A stretch of DNA of 46,608 bases. It comes from an uncultured Erythrobacter sp. Its GTDB lineage: Bacteria; Pseudomonadota; Alphaproteobacteria; Sphingomonadales; Sphingomonadaceae. The notes beneath the pieces are model-generated. The model saw nothing but the letters and a program-made list of their open reading frames with translations, did not search any database and was not told the origin of the DNA. Position numbers and translations under genes: made by a program. Positions 8,395 to 16,322 of this stretch are shown one piece after another. Every line of letters starts with the position of its first letter. The stretch's first letter is position 1. The stretch covers positions 1 to 46,608 of the forward strand of contig CALBWA010000032.1 of NCBI GenBank assembly GCA_937969505.1, in the 5' to 3' direction.

Positions 8395-8928
8395 ATGTCC
8401 GAGACTCACGTTGATCTGAGCGATTTATGCCGCAGTTGCGGGCTGTGCTGCACCGGGATGATGTTTTCCCATGCCAAGGTTGACGCGGAGGACAAGAGTC
8501 TGCTGGCCCGGATTGCGCCTGATAGTCTTGATAAGGTCGTATCCGGTGAGAGACTGAATCTGCCATGCCACTTCCTGAGCGGCACCATGTGCAGCATCTA
8601 TGAGCAGGGGCGCCCGAAAGTCTGCGGGGAGTTTCTCTGTGCACTTGCCAAAAATGTTGATCGGGCTGATGTACCAATGAACAAAGCCTTGGTCATTATC
8701 AGCCAAGCCCTCCGATTGCTTGACGACGTAAGAAGCGGAATCCCGACTGCGACGTCACTCAGCCAAAGTGCTGCCATCGTTCTCAGCGGTGAAAAGCCTG
8801 AGACAGTTGCACTGGCTGACTTTCAAAAAGCGCGGCTTTCTTATCTCGCACTGCAGATAATGATCGACAAACACTTCCGAACCGAGGGGGACCAGTTGAT
8901 TGACACCAAACCAGCGAAACCCGATTGA
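8395..8928 (+). CDS. YkgJ-family cysteine-cluster protein
   Basis: A 177-residue cytoplasmic protein of the YkgJ/UPF0153 family, thought to bind a metal through clustered cysteines. The ligands are CRSCGLCC (C12, C15, C18, C19), then C58 in LPCHF, C66 in MCSIY, C77 in RPKVCGEF and C82. The pattern LCxxCGxCCxG...PCxFL...CxIYExRPxxC defines the family. Its biochemical role is not established. It follows the hydroxyacid dehydrogenase gene after 18 bp on the same strand and is convergent with the next gene. Confidence 0.88.
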   Translation: MSETHVDLSDLCRSCGLCCTGMMFSHAKVDAEDKSLLARIAPDSLDKVVSGERLNLPCHFLSGTMCSIYEQGRPKVCGEFLCALAKNVDRADVPMNKALVIISQALRLLDDVRSGIPTATSLSQSAAIVLSGEKPETVALADFQKARLSYLALQIMIDKHFRTEGDQLIDTKPAKPD

Positions 8929-8949
8929 CGCGTTTTTCAGAGGGGCAAA

Positions 8950-10353
8950 TCAGTCACCTGAAAGGATGCGGTCGACCAATTCCTTCACCGTCGGGGTGAA
9001 ATTGTTGGAATAGAATGGGTCCTGCTTGAACCGGTATGCGGCATGCCCTGCAAACGCCAGATTGTTGTCCGGGTGTCCCCCGTGGGCAATATCCTGCAGG
9101 GTTTTCTGAATGCAGAAACTGCGCGGATCGGCCAAGCGACCGGTTGTGTAATCATCATGATCTTTCCACGACGAGAACCCACAGTGCGACAGGCATCCCA
9201 TACAGTCCTGCTGGTCCTGGCGGATCACATCTCGTTTGTCAGGCGTGACAAACACTATCGTGCCATCGGGCGTCTTGAGAGCTTCGATATGTCCTTCAGC
9301 CATCCAGCCCAAAGCTTTCTGCCGATCATCGGGCTGCACCCAAAAATTCTTCCCCTTGCCCTCATCAGACAGAGGTACAGTGCCTTCTTCTTCACCGCGC
9401 TTGTGCACGGCAATCTGGCGTTCGCTCCGCTCCATCAGATCATACAGGAAGGGAGTCTTCACTGCTGATGAATAAAAACCGGTAGGAGAGAATTTGTGCA
9501 ACAGCACCCCGCCCGGCTCAACCGTGCGCAGCATCTCCTTCCACACATCCGGGATCGGGCTTTCCTTGGTCAACAAGGGCCGCGTACCGTATTGAAACGC
9601 TATCTTGCCCAGTTCCGGATTGTCGATCCAGTCTTCCCATTCGCGCAGGAACCACACACCGCCGGCCATAACGATTGCTGTATCTTCAGACACGCCTTCC
9701 TTACGCATGGTTTCACGCAGAGCTTTCACCCTTGGATAGGGGTCTTCGGGCTGGCGCGGATCTTCAGCATTGGACAGGCCGTTATGCCCGCCCGCGAGCC
9801 ATGGGTCTTCGTAGACGACAGCAGCCATAAGCTCGGGCACCTTGGAATAGCTGCGCTTCCACAAGGCACGAAACGCGCGGGCCGAGCTTATAATCGGTAA
9901 ATAGTGGACATTGTGACGAGCGGCGATCTCGGCCAGCTTATATGGCATGCCTGCACCGCATGTGACGCCAGTCACCAAACCCTTCGTGTTTTCCAGAACC
10001 CCTTCGAGCACAGCCTGCGCACCGCCCATCTCCCACAGGACGTTAATGTTCAGCGCTCCCTTGCCACCGGAAATATCGTGCGCGCGACGAACCTGTTCGG
10101 TCGCTCCGTCGATGGCATAGCGGATCAGCTGTTCGTGGCGCTCTTTGCGCGTTGCCTGGGGATACACCTGCTCGATCGGTTTGCCATTTTCATCGTAGCT
10201 GTCCGCATTGACTGCGCTGACTGTGCCAATACCGCCCGCAGCCGCCCATGCACCTGAACTTGCGTGATTGGTGGCCGAGACACCCTTGCCGCCTTCGACC
10301 AAAGGCCAAACTTCGCGCCCACCGTACTCGATTGGGCTCAATCCCTTGAACAA
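8950..10353 (-). CDS. Nitronate-monooxygenase-family protein with cysteine-rich tail
   Basis: A 467-residue FMN-type TIM-barrel protein related to nitronate monooxygenase (2-nitropropane dioxygenase). Family features include the N-terminal block with HASSGAWAAAGGIGTVSA, the loop GVTCGAGMPYKL, a central MAGGVWFL and FQYGTRPLLTKES, where the flavin phosphate is normally held. After the barrel there is a tail of about 100 residues with C384, C387, C391 and C414 (CMGCLSHCGFSSW ... SFCIQ), a spacing that could bind an iron-sulphur cluster. The start is a TTG at 10353, with GGGAG about eight bases upstream; I see no better ATG. The reaction is uncertain because the family is broad. Confidence 0.82.
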   Translation of the reverse strand: MFKGLSPIEYGGREVWPLVEGGKGVSATNHASSGAWAAAGGIGTVSAVNADSYDENGKPIEQVYPQATRKERHEQLIRYAIDGATEQVRRAHDISGGKGALNINVLWEMGGAQAVLEGVLENTKGLVTGVTCGAGMPYKLAEIAARHNVHYLPIISSARAFRALWKRSYSKVPELMAAVVYEDPWLAGGHNGLSNAEDPRQPEDPYPRVKALRETMRKEGVSEDTAIVMAGGVWFLREWEDWIDNPELGKIAFQYGTRPLLTKESPIPDVWKEMLRTVEPGGVLLHKFSPTGFYSSAVKTPFLYDLMERSERQIAVHKRGEEEGTVPLSDEGKGKNFWVQPDDRQKALGWMAEGHIEALKTPDGTIVFVTPDKRDVIRQDQQDCMGCLSHCGFSSWKDHDDYTTGRLADPRSFCIQKTLQDIAHGGHPDNNLAFAGHAAYRFKQDPFYSNNFTPTVKELVDRILSGD

Positions 10354-10467
10354 TGAAAAACTCCCTTTGGCGCCGCGTCCCCTGAATGGCGCCCGCTTTC
10401 GAACCTCCCTAGACGAAACATTGCAGTATTGCGTAACATTTTCTGCACCTGCCTGTGGATGCCCGCC

Positions 10468-11196
10468 TTAATCAGGTTTCTTGAGGCTGCACGGCACAAT
10501 TTGGTCAGCCTCCCGCCTTTTTTCGTCACGCTCAAATCGCGCGAAATAACCACGAATGTCCGGCTTCTCGATAAATTCCACGAGGCGATAGCCCACTGCT
10601 TCGAATTCACAGACCAGAAGCAATGGCGGAATGCCATGGCGGTCAGTGGGGCGATCGGTGTCCACTACGATGATTTGTCCTTCCTCGGCCAGGGCGGGCC
10701 ATAAGCGCCAGAGAAATGCATAAGGCTCGGTCACTTCATGGTACATGTGGACCAAAAAGATGCGGTCAAAACTATCGGCTGGAAGCTGCGGATCGTCGGG
10801 GCGGCCCAGCTTGATCGAAATATTGTCGAACCGCTGCCGCTCGACTCGTGACCCGAGCCGCTCCAGCGCCTGTCGGTCGATGTCCTGGGCCAACACCCTG
10901 CCAGCACTCCCGACACGTTCCGCCAAACGCACAGTGTAGTAACCCTCTCCCGCACCAATATCAGCCACCGTCATACCGTCGCTGATGTTGGCCAAGTCCA
11001 TAACCTTTTGGGCCTCGCCCCGGCTGTCTCGCGCGTCTTCATTGGAAAACTGGTTTGATGTTACCTTGGAGACCGGCCGGTCGGGCACGGGGAAAGTCAG
11101 CGCTGTTCCCAGACGCTCTTGATCACTGGGTGCGGGCTGGCACCCGGGCAGTCCGACAAATGCGGCAAGAACAACCAAGAGCGCATTAGCGCGCAT
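10468..11196 (-). CDS. Class I SAM methyltransferase with lipoprotein signal
   Basis: A 242-residue protein. Residues 1-19 (MRANALLVVLAAFVGLPGC) look like a lipoprotein signal peptide with lipobox LPGC. From about residue 60 comes a class I S-adenosylmethionine-dependent methyltransferase fold: motif I VADIGAGEGYYTVRLAE, an acidic motif II region VLAQDID and DRIFLVHMYHEV. The ATG overlaps the prfB stop by one base (TAATG, 11194-11198), so it is translationally coupled to prfB. It lacks the NPPY motif of PrmC, the enzyme that methylates release factors, so it should not be called PrmC. An exported methyltransferase is odd, because SAM is made in the cytoplasm. Confidence 0.82.
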   Translation of the reverse strand: MRANALLVVLAAFVGLPGCQPAPSDQERLGTALTFPVPDRPVSKVTSNQFSNEDARDSRGEAQKVMDLANISDGMTVADIGAGEGYYTVRLAERVGSAGRVLAQDIDRQALERLGSRVERQRFDNISIKLGRPDDPQLPADSFDRIFLVHMYHEVTEPYAFLWRLWPALAEEGQIIVVDTDRPTDRHGIPPLLLVCEFEAVGYRLVEFIEKPDIRGYFARFERDEKRREADQIVPCSLKKPD

Positions 11197-12323
11197 TATT
11201 CGACGTCCTCCACCTCAACCGTTTCGCCGGTGACGCGCTGAGCCAGCGCAGCCGAAATGAACGGATCAAGTTCACCGTCCAGCACATTGTCGGGCGAACT
11301 GGACGTCTCTCCGGTCCGAAGGTCCTTGACCATCTGATAAGGCTGCAGAACGTACGAGCGGATCTGGTGGCCCCAGCCAATGTCGCTCTTTTCTTGGTAT
11401 TCGCCGCTAGCCGCCGCTTCGCGCTCTGCCATTTCGCGTTCAAACAAGCGCGCCTTCAGCATGTTCATCGCAGTAGCGCGGTTCTTGTGCTGGCTCCGGT
11501 CATTCTGACTCGCAACGACAATGCCGGTGGGCTGGTGCGTAATGCGTACCGCTGAATCGGTAGTATTTACATGCTGGCCGCCTGCGCCCGAAGCACGATA
11601 AGTATCAATCTTCAGATCACCCTCGTTGATTTCAACTTCAAAGTCATCGTCAATCACCGGATAGACCCAGATTGAGCTGAAGCTGGTATGCCGGCGGGCG
11701 GAACTGTCGTACGGACTGATTCGCACGAGCCGATGGACGCCGCTTTCCGTCTTGGCATAGCCGTAAGCATTCTCGCCCTTGACCAGAAGCGTGGCCGACT
11801 TGATACCGGCTTGATCGCCAGAATGATAATCGACCAGTTCCACCTTGTAACCGCGCCGCTCTGCCCAGCGAGTGTACATGCGCTGCAACATTTCGGCCCA
11901 GTCCTGACTTTCTGTACCACCTGCGCCCGCGTGAATTTCGATGTAGGTATCGTTGCCATCCGCCTCGCCTGAAAGCAGCGCCTGGACCTTGTCAGCATCG
12001 GCTCGATCGGCAAGCTTTTGCAAGCTGGCAAGTCCATCAGTTACGATGTCGTCCTCGCCCTCAGCTTCACCCATTTCGATGAACTCGATCGCATCGGCCA
12101 TTTCCGAGGAGATCGTGTTGACTGTATCCACAGCACTTTCGAGCAGTTTCTGCTCTCTGGAAATGGCCTGCGCTTCCTTGGGATTGTCCCACAGCGTCGG
12201 ATCCTGAACTCTGGCGTTGAGCTCATCCAGACGCCGCAAAGCCCGATCCCAATCGAGCGATTGGCGAACCAGCGCCAAGGCCGCTTCTATCCGGTCAATA
12301 TTGGCCTGCCCCTCGGCACGCAT
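11196..12323 (-). CDS. prfB: Peptide chain release factor 2
   Basis: A 375-residue class I release factor that ends translation at UGA and UAA. The GGQ motif that triggers peptidyl-tRNA hydrolysis is in RASGAGGQHVNTTDSAV, and the downstream block NDRSQHKNRATAMNMLKARL is typical. The stop-codon-reading motif is SPY (RISPYDSSARRHTSF) rather than the SPF of E. coli RF2. The gene is one continuous frame with no internal UGA near codon 25, so the autoregulatory +1 frameshift of many bacterial prfB genes is absent. It lies in a minus-strand run behind the amidase and PBP1a genes and is coupled to the methyltransferase gene downstream. Confidence 0.97.
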   Translation of the reverse strand: MRAEGQANIDRIEAALALVRQSLDWDRALRRLDELNARVQDPTLWDNPKEAQAISREQKLLESAVDTVNTISSEMADAIEFIEMGEAEGEDDIVTDGLASLQKLADRADADKVQALLSGEADGNDTYIEIHAGAGGTESQDWAEMLQRMYTRWAERRGYKVELVDYHSGDQAGIKSATLLVKGENAYGYAKTESGVHRLVRISPYDSSARRHTSFSSIWVYPVIDDDFEVEINEGDLKIDTYRASGAGGQHVNTTDSAVRITHQPTGIVVASQNDRSQHKNRATAMNMLKARLFEREMAEREAAASGEYQEKSDIGWGHQIRSYVLQPYQMVKDLRTGETSSSPDNVLDGELDPFISAALAQRVTGETVEVEDVE

Positions 12324-12426
12324 ATCATAATTCCCTAATCAATAGTCTGCCCGCTTAGCGGACACGCTCGTATTGTAAACATTGGCATGTAAATCGGGAC
12401 CGACAAGATAGCACTAACGTGGCCTG

Positions 12427-14934
12427 TCAGTAGATGCCGCCCTGATCCTCGACGAAATCACTCGGCTGGCCAAAGTCATCTGTCTGCCGTGTCGGCCCTG
12501 CCTTTGCCCGTCGGATCAACTCGAGCAGCTCGGTCCGCATGGCAGCAATTTCGTCTTGCCTGGTGGAGCGTGGTGGTTCGGTATCAGGCTTGAATGCTTC
12601 CCATATTGTAGAGGCCAAAGGCTCATCACCTGGCCAGCTATCAAACACGCGTTTGCCGGTGCGACGGTCAACCCGAACCATCCGGATTCCGTTTGGTGCG
12701 ACCGCTGGTTCATCGCTCCAGCGTTCCTTAGTGGATTGAACAAACTGCTTGAAAATTGGGGCGGCGGTATTCCCACCCTGCACCCATCCCCCCAGGTTAC
12801 GCGGTCGGTCGTGACCGACATAGACGCCAGCAACAATCTCGGGTGAGCCGCCAACGAACCATGCATTGGTAGGACCCGAAGTCGTCCCAGTCTTGCCGAA
12901 CAGTGGGAGATCCAGATCGCGCAAACGCACGGCGGTGCCGCGGGTCACCACGCCTTCGAGCATGTGAACCACCTGATAGGCCGTTCGGGCATCCATGACT
13001 GTGCGACCCATCTGTCCCATGCGTGGCATCGACTTGCCGTCCCACTGCGCCATGTTGCAGCCTTCGCACTTACGCTTGTCGGCTTTCCAGATAACTTTGC
13101 CACGACGATCCTGCACATAATCGATCACCGTGGGTTCATGCAGACGGCCATGGTTTGCCAGCGCCGCATAGGCATTTACCATCTGTTTGACCGTGGTGTC
13201 ACCTGACCCCAAGGCAAATGCCGGAAATGGTTGATAGCTGCCGATACCGACCTTCTCGAATGTGTCGATCACCTGAGGCATGCCGGCTTCCATCGCAATG
13301 TGAATCGTCATCAAATTACGCGACTGCTCCAGGCCCCAGCGCATGGTGTGCACACCACCAGAGCTTCCGCTGAAATTTCGGAAACATTTCTCACCAAGAT
13401 TGGCGCCCTGATAGTAACAAAATGTCTCATCCGGCACTTCACTCGCGGGGGTCAAACCATTGTCGAGCCCGGTTGCATAGACAAAGGGTTTGATGGTCGA
13501 TCCCGGCTGGCGATCAGCTTGTGTTGCACGGTTGAAATCAGACAACCGATGATCAAAGCCGCCTTGCATGGCCAAAATACGTCCGGTCTGCACCGATTGC
13601 GCGAGAAATCCACCAGACACTTCAGGAATGGATTGAACACGAAACCCGCTACCGCTTGGTGCCACAGCGACCACGTCGCCGGCCTTCAATGCATTGGGTG
13701 GTCCAATCAATGGCGATTCTGTTCCGTCAGAAAATCCGATCCGCGCTGACGAACCTTGACGCGCAGTGACGACTCCGACACGCCAGTTTTCATATCTCAC
13801 CGCAAGATACGAGCTGGCCAGTTGGCTTGCCCAATTGCCTTCACTAACATCAATTGTTGCGATGGCCCCTGCCCAACCGCGATTACCATGGTAACGCCGT
13901 AGTCCCGCACGCAGACTGTCGCGCGCGGCCTCTTGTAATTCGGGGTCGAGCGAAGTCCGTACCCACAGCCCGCCCGCATATACGCTATTTCCACCGGCCT
14001 CTGCCGTCTCGCCAAATTCAGCAATCAACTGGCGCCGCACTTCTTCCAGGAAATACCCAGCGTCAACAGAGCGGGTCTGGGAACGCTGCGTCACCAACCC
14101 AAGCGGCTTGGCCTGAGCGTCGCGCATATCAGCTTCGTTGATAAAGCCATTGTCTTCCATCTGGGACAGTACAAAATTGCGGCGCTCCATCGCGAGATCG
14201 CGATTGGCAGAGCGGCCATAACGTTCCGGCGCCTTGGGCAGAATGGCGAGGAACGCCATCTGATGCAGCTCAAGATCACCAACATCCCGGTCGAAATAGG
14301 CTCGCGATGCTGCCTGAACTCCGAAACTGCGTCGACCCAGTGGAATCTCGTTGAGATAGAGCTCAAGAATTTCCTGCTTCGTCAGAACCCCTTCGATCCG
14401 TCGAGCCAGAATCATTTCCTTCAGCTTTCGGGTGACCGAATATTCATCGCCCAGAAGGATGTTCTTGGCGACCTGCTGAGTGATGGTCGATCCCCCCACG
14501 GCCCGCTCGCCCGAACCATATTTGGTTGCATAATCGAATACGGCGTTGGCGGTACCGGTGATATCCACCCCACCATGACTGAAAAAAGTCTTGTCTTCCG
14601 CTGCCAGATAAGCCTCGATCAATTGTTCGGGAAAGTCCGCATACTGCAGCTGCACCCGGCGTTCACGAGCGTAAGAGTGGACAATTTCGCCATCGATCCC
14701 GCGCACAACAGTGGGCAGTGGTGTTTCATACTCAAGCAGTGATTCGGCATCGGGCAAATCGCGAGCGAGCAAAGCCCAGGCCGCAACCCAGACCAATATA
14801 CCCAGCCCCACAGCGACCGCTATCAGTTTGAACCAGCGGCTCGCATGCCAATTGTGCTTGAACCAATCGGCAGCAGCTCCAGTATCTCGCTTCAAACGAA
14901 ACCGGACATTTTCAAAGGCAGACTTGTCTTCCAT
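12427..14934 (-). CDS. mrcA: Penicillin-binding protein 1A, bifunctional
   Basis: A class A PBP that polymerises and crosslinks peptidoglycan. It has 835 residues: a short cytoplasmic N-terminus; one transmembrane helix (about 37-57); a GT51 transglycosylase domain (about 95-260) with the catalytic E113 in AAEDKTFF and the GGSTITQQ motif; an intermediate OB-like domain; and a transpeptidase domain with the acylated S479 in STIK (479-482), the SRN triad in EQSRNLM, and KTGTTSGPTNAWF. A CEGC pair lies inside the transpeptidase domain. It is transcribed after the amidase gene (90 bp gap) and before prfB (about 103 bp gap). All catalytic residues are intact. Confidence 0.97.
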   Translation of the reverse strand: MEDKSAFENVRFRLKRDTGAAADWFKHNWHASRWFKLIAVAVGLGILVWVAAWALLARDLPDAESLLEYETPLPTVVRGIDGEIVHSYARERRVQLQYADFPEQLIEAYLAAEDKTFFSHGGVDITGTANAVFDYATKYGSGERAVGGSTITQQVAKNILLGDEYSVTRKLKEMILARRIEGVLTKQEILELYLNEIPLGRRSFGVQAASRAYFDRDVGDLELHQMAFLAILPKAPERYGRSANRDLAMERRNFVLSQMEDNGFINEADMRDAQAKPLGLVTQRSQTRSVDAGYFLEEVRRQLIAEFGETAEAGGNSVYAGGLWVRTSLDPELQEAARDSLRAGLRRYHGNRGWAGAIATIDVSEGNWASQLASSYLAVRYENWRVGVVTARQGSSARIGFSDGTESPLIGPPNALKAGDVVAVAPSGSGFRVQSIPEVSGGFLAQSVQTGRILAMQGGFDHRLSDFNRATQADRQPGSTIKPFVYATGLDNGLTPASEVPDETFCYYQGANLGEKCFRNFSGSSGGVHTMRWGLEQSRNLMTIHIAMEAGMPQVIDTFEKVGIGSYQPFPAFALGSGDTTVKQMVNAYAALANHGRLHEPTVIDYVQDRRGKVIWKADKRKCEGCNMAQWDGKSMPRMGQMGRTVMDARTAYQVVHMLEGVVTRGTAVRLRDLDLPLFGKTGTTSGPTNAWFVGGSPEIVAGVYVGHDRPRNLGGWVQGGNTAAPIFKQFVQSTKERWSDEPAVAPNGIRMVRVDRRTGKRVFDSWPGDEPLASTIWEAFKPDTEPPRSTRQDEIAAMRTELLELIRRAKAGPTRQTDDFGQPSDFVEDQGGIY

Positions 14935-15023
14935 AATCAGTCCAGCGCTTTAGCACGGGGTTTCTGTCACTTGCCAGAACCAAAGCTACACAATCGTCGC
15001 ATATCGTATGCCAGTCCACATAG

Positions 15024-15893
15024 TCAGTTCGTTGACTGACGAGCGAAATGAACCCGAACAGCGCGTGCCATGACTTCTCCAAATTCGGTCTGCCATTCTT
15101 CCGACGTTAGTCGCGCTGCATCTTCCGAATTGGTCACAAAACCGGCCTCAAACAAGATAGAGGGAAGATCGGGAGTGCGCAGAACCACCAGATTTGCCGA
15201 GCGGCGCGGTTGAATGTGAAAGTCAATCCGTTCTGCTCCTTCGCGCAGGATCAATGAGGTGAGTCCGGCCGTTTCATCTTGTACGCGGCGTTGAGACAGT
15301 TCGAACAGGATTGCGTTCACCTCGTCGCTTTGCCCTTCGAACGACAAGCCATTAAGTTCATCGGCACTGTTCTCACGCTGAGCAAAGCGAGCCGCTGCCC
15401 TACTCGATGCTTCTGTCGATAGAGTGTAAATGCTCGCACCACTGACTTCCGAAAATTCTCCTGCCGAATCAGCATGAATGGATACAAACAGGTCAGCATT
15501 CAACCGTTGGGCTATGCCGGGCCGCTCTTCCAGCGAAAGCAGTCGGTCGTCCTCCCGCGTCAATGCAACCCTCACTCCGCCTTGGCGAACCAAAGCATCG
15601 CGCAGGGCCAAGGCCAGACCCAGCGTAACTTCTTTTTCCAAAACACCTTCGCCCACGGCGCCCGGATCACGACCGCCATGACCCGGATCCACAACGACCA
15701 ACGGGCGGGTCTCATCCGAAGCGCCATAAATCTGGGGAAGATCAACCTCAGCCCCGTAGTCCGGCAGAATCAGACGCAAAACATAGTCACGTCCAAGCTC
15801 CGGGATCGGAAGGTTGGCGCCCAGCGCGAAAAGCCCGGCGAAGAGCATCATCGGCACCAGGATCACAATTCCAACAAGGCTGCGCAGTGACAT
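15024..15893 (-). CDS. N-acetylmuramoyl-L-alanine amidase (AmiC type)
   Basis: A periplasmic zinc amidase (Amidase_3 family) that cuts the bond between N-acetylmuramic acid and the stem peptide, used in daughter-cell separation. It has 289 residues: an N-terminal membrane anchor or signal (about 5-28), then the catalytic domain from about residue 65. Zinc ligands are H72 in VVDPGHGGRDPG, E87 in LEKEVTLG and H140 in FVSIHADS; the catalytic glutamate is E249 in ILFEAGFVTN. There is no AMIN domain. It is divergent from rne and is the first gene of the minus-strand group that continues with PBP1a. Confidence 0.93.
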   Translation of the reverse strand: MSLRSLVGIVILVPMMLFAGLFALGANLPIPELGRDYVLRLILPDYGAEVDLPQIYGASDETRPLVVVDPGHGGRDPGAVGEGVLEKEVTLGLALALRDALVRQGGVRVALTREDDRLLSLEERPGIAQRLNADLFVSIHADSAGEFSEVSGASIYTLSTEASSRAAARFAQRENSADELNGLSFEGQSDEVNAILFELSQRRVQDETAGLTSLILREGAERIDFHIQPRRSANLVVLRTPDLPSILFEAGFVTNSEDAARLTSEEWQTEFGEVMARAVRVHFARQSTN

Positions 15894-16322
15894 TGCGCGC
15901 CATAGTTACTGTGTTGCGGCAGGCAAACGCAATATGGTTGCGGCGCTTAACCCACGGTGCTAGCAGCATTGAACGGGGATAAGTTCGGTTTAACCGCTTG
16001 TTGCGGATGTTCTGCCAGACGATACCCCAACATTCGGGCGGGTCCCCTGCTCGAATTTTCAACAGGTTGATGCATTTGATGAGAAGTCTCTCCCCGCAAT
16101 TCCAACAGCAGCGCAGCACGCGCGCTATGGAAATTGCCGGCCGGACTGCGCCCGATTGGCGCATTCTTGTTTCTGCAGACACGAAACTTTTGCCCCGACG
16201 GCTGGCTGCCCGGGGCCAAACTCTTAACGCTGGTCGCCAAGAAAGTATGGCCGGCAATCACACATATGCGCGCTCTTGTGGTGGAGGTTCGTCCCCGCCC
16301 GATGGCGCTCGGAGAAATACTA
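15894..16322 (+). promoter_or_regulatory. Gene-free rne leader and divergent promoter region
   Basis: 429 bases without a credible gene, between the divergent amidase and rne genes; open frames here lack family features and ribosome binding sites. The region must hold promoters in both directions, but I cannot assign -35/-10 boxes with confidence. Near the middle, TGCGCC (16147-16152) pairs with GGCGCA (16158-16163) around the loop CGATT, followed by TTCTTGTTT, which resembles a weak terminator or attenuator. RNase E in other bacteria controls its own message through the 5' leader, so a similar role is plausible. A GGAG ribosome binding site lies at 16311-16314. Confidence 0.45.

Noticed and set aside
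10468..11196. Calling the methyltransferase next to prfB PrmC/HemK
   Set aside because: No NPPY motif, and it has a lipoprotein signal; adjacency alone is not enough.
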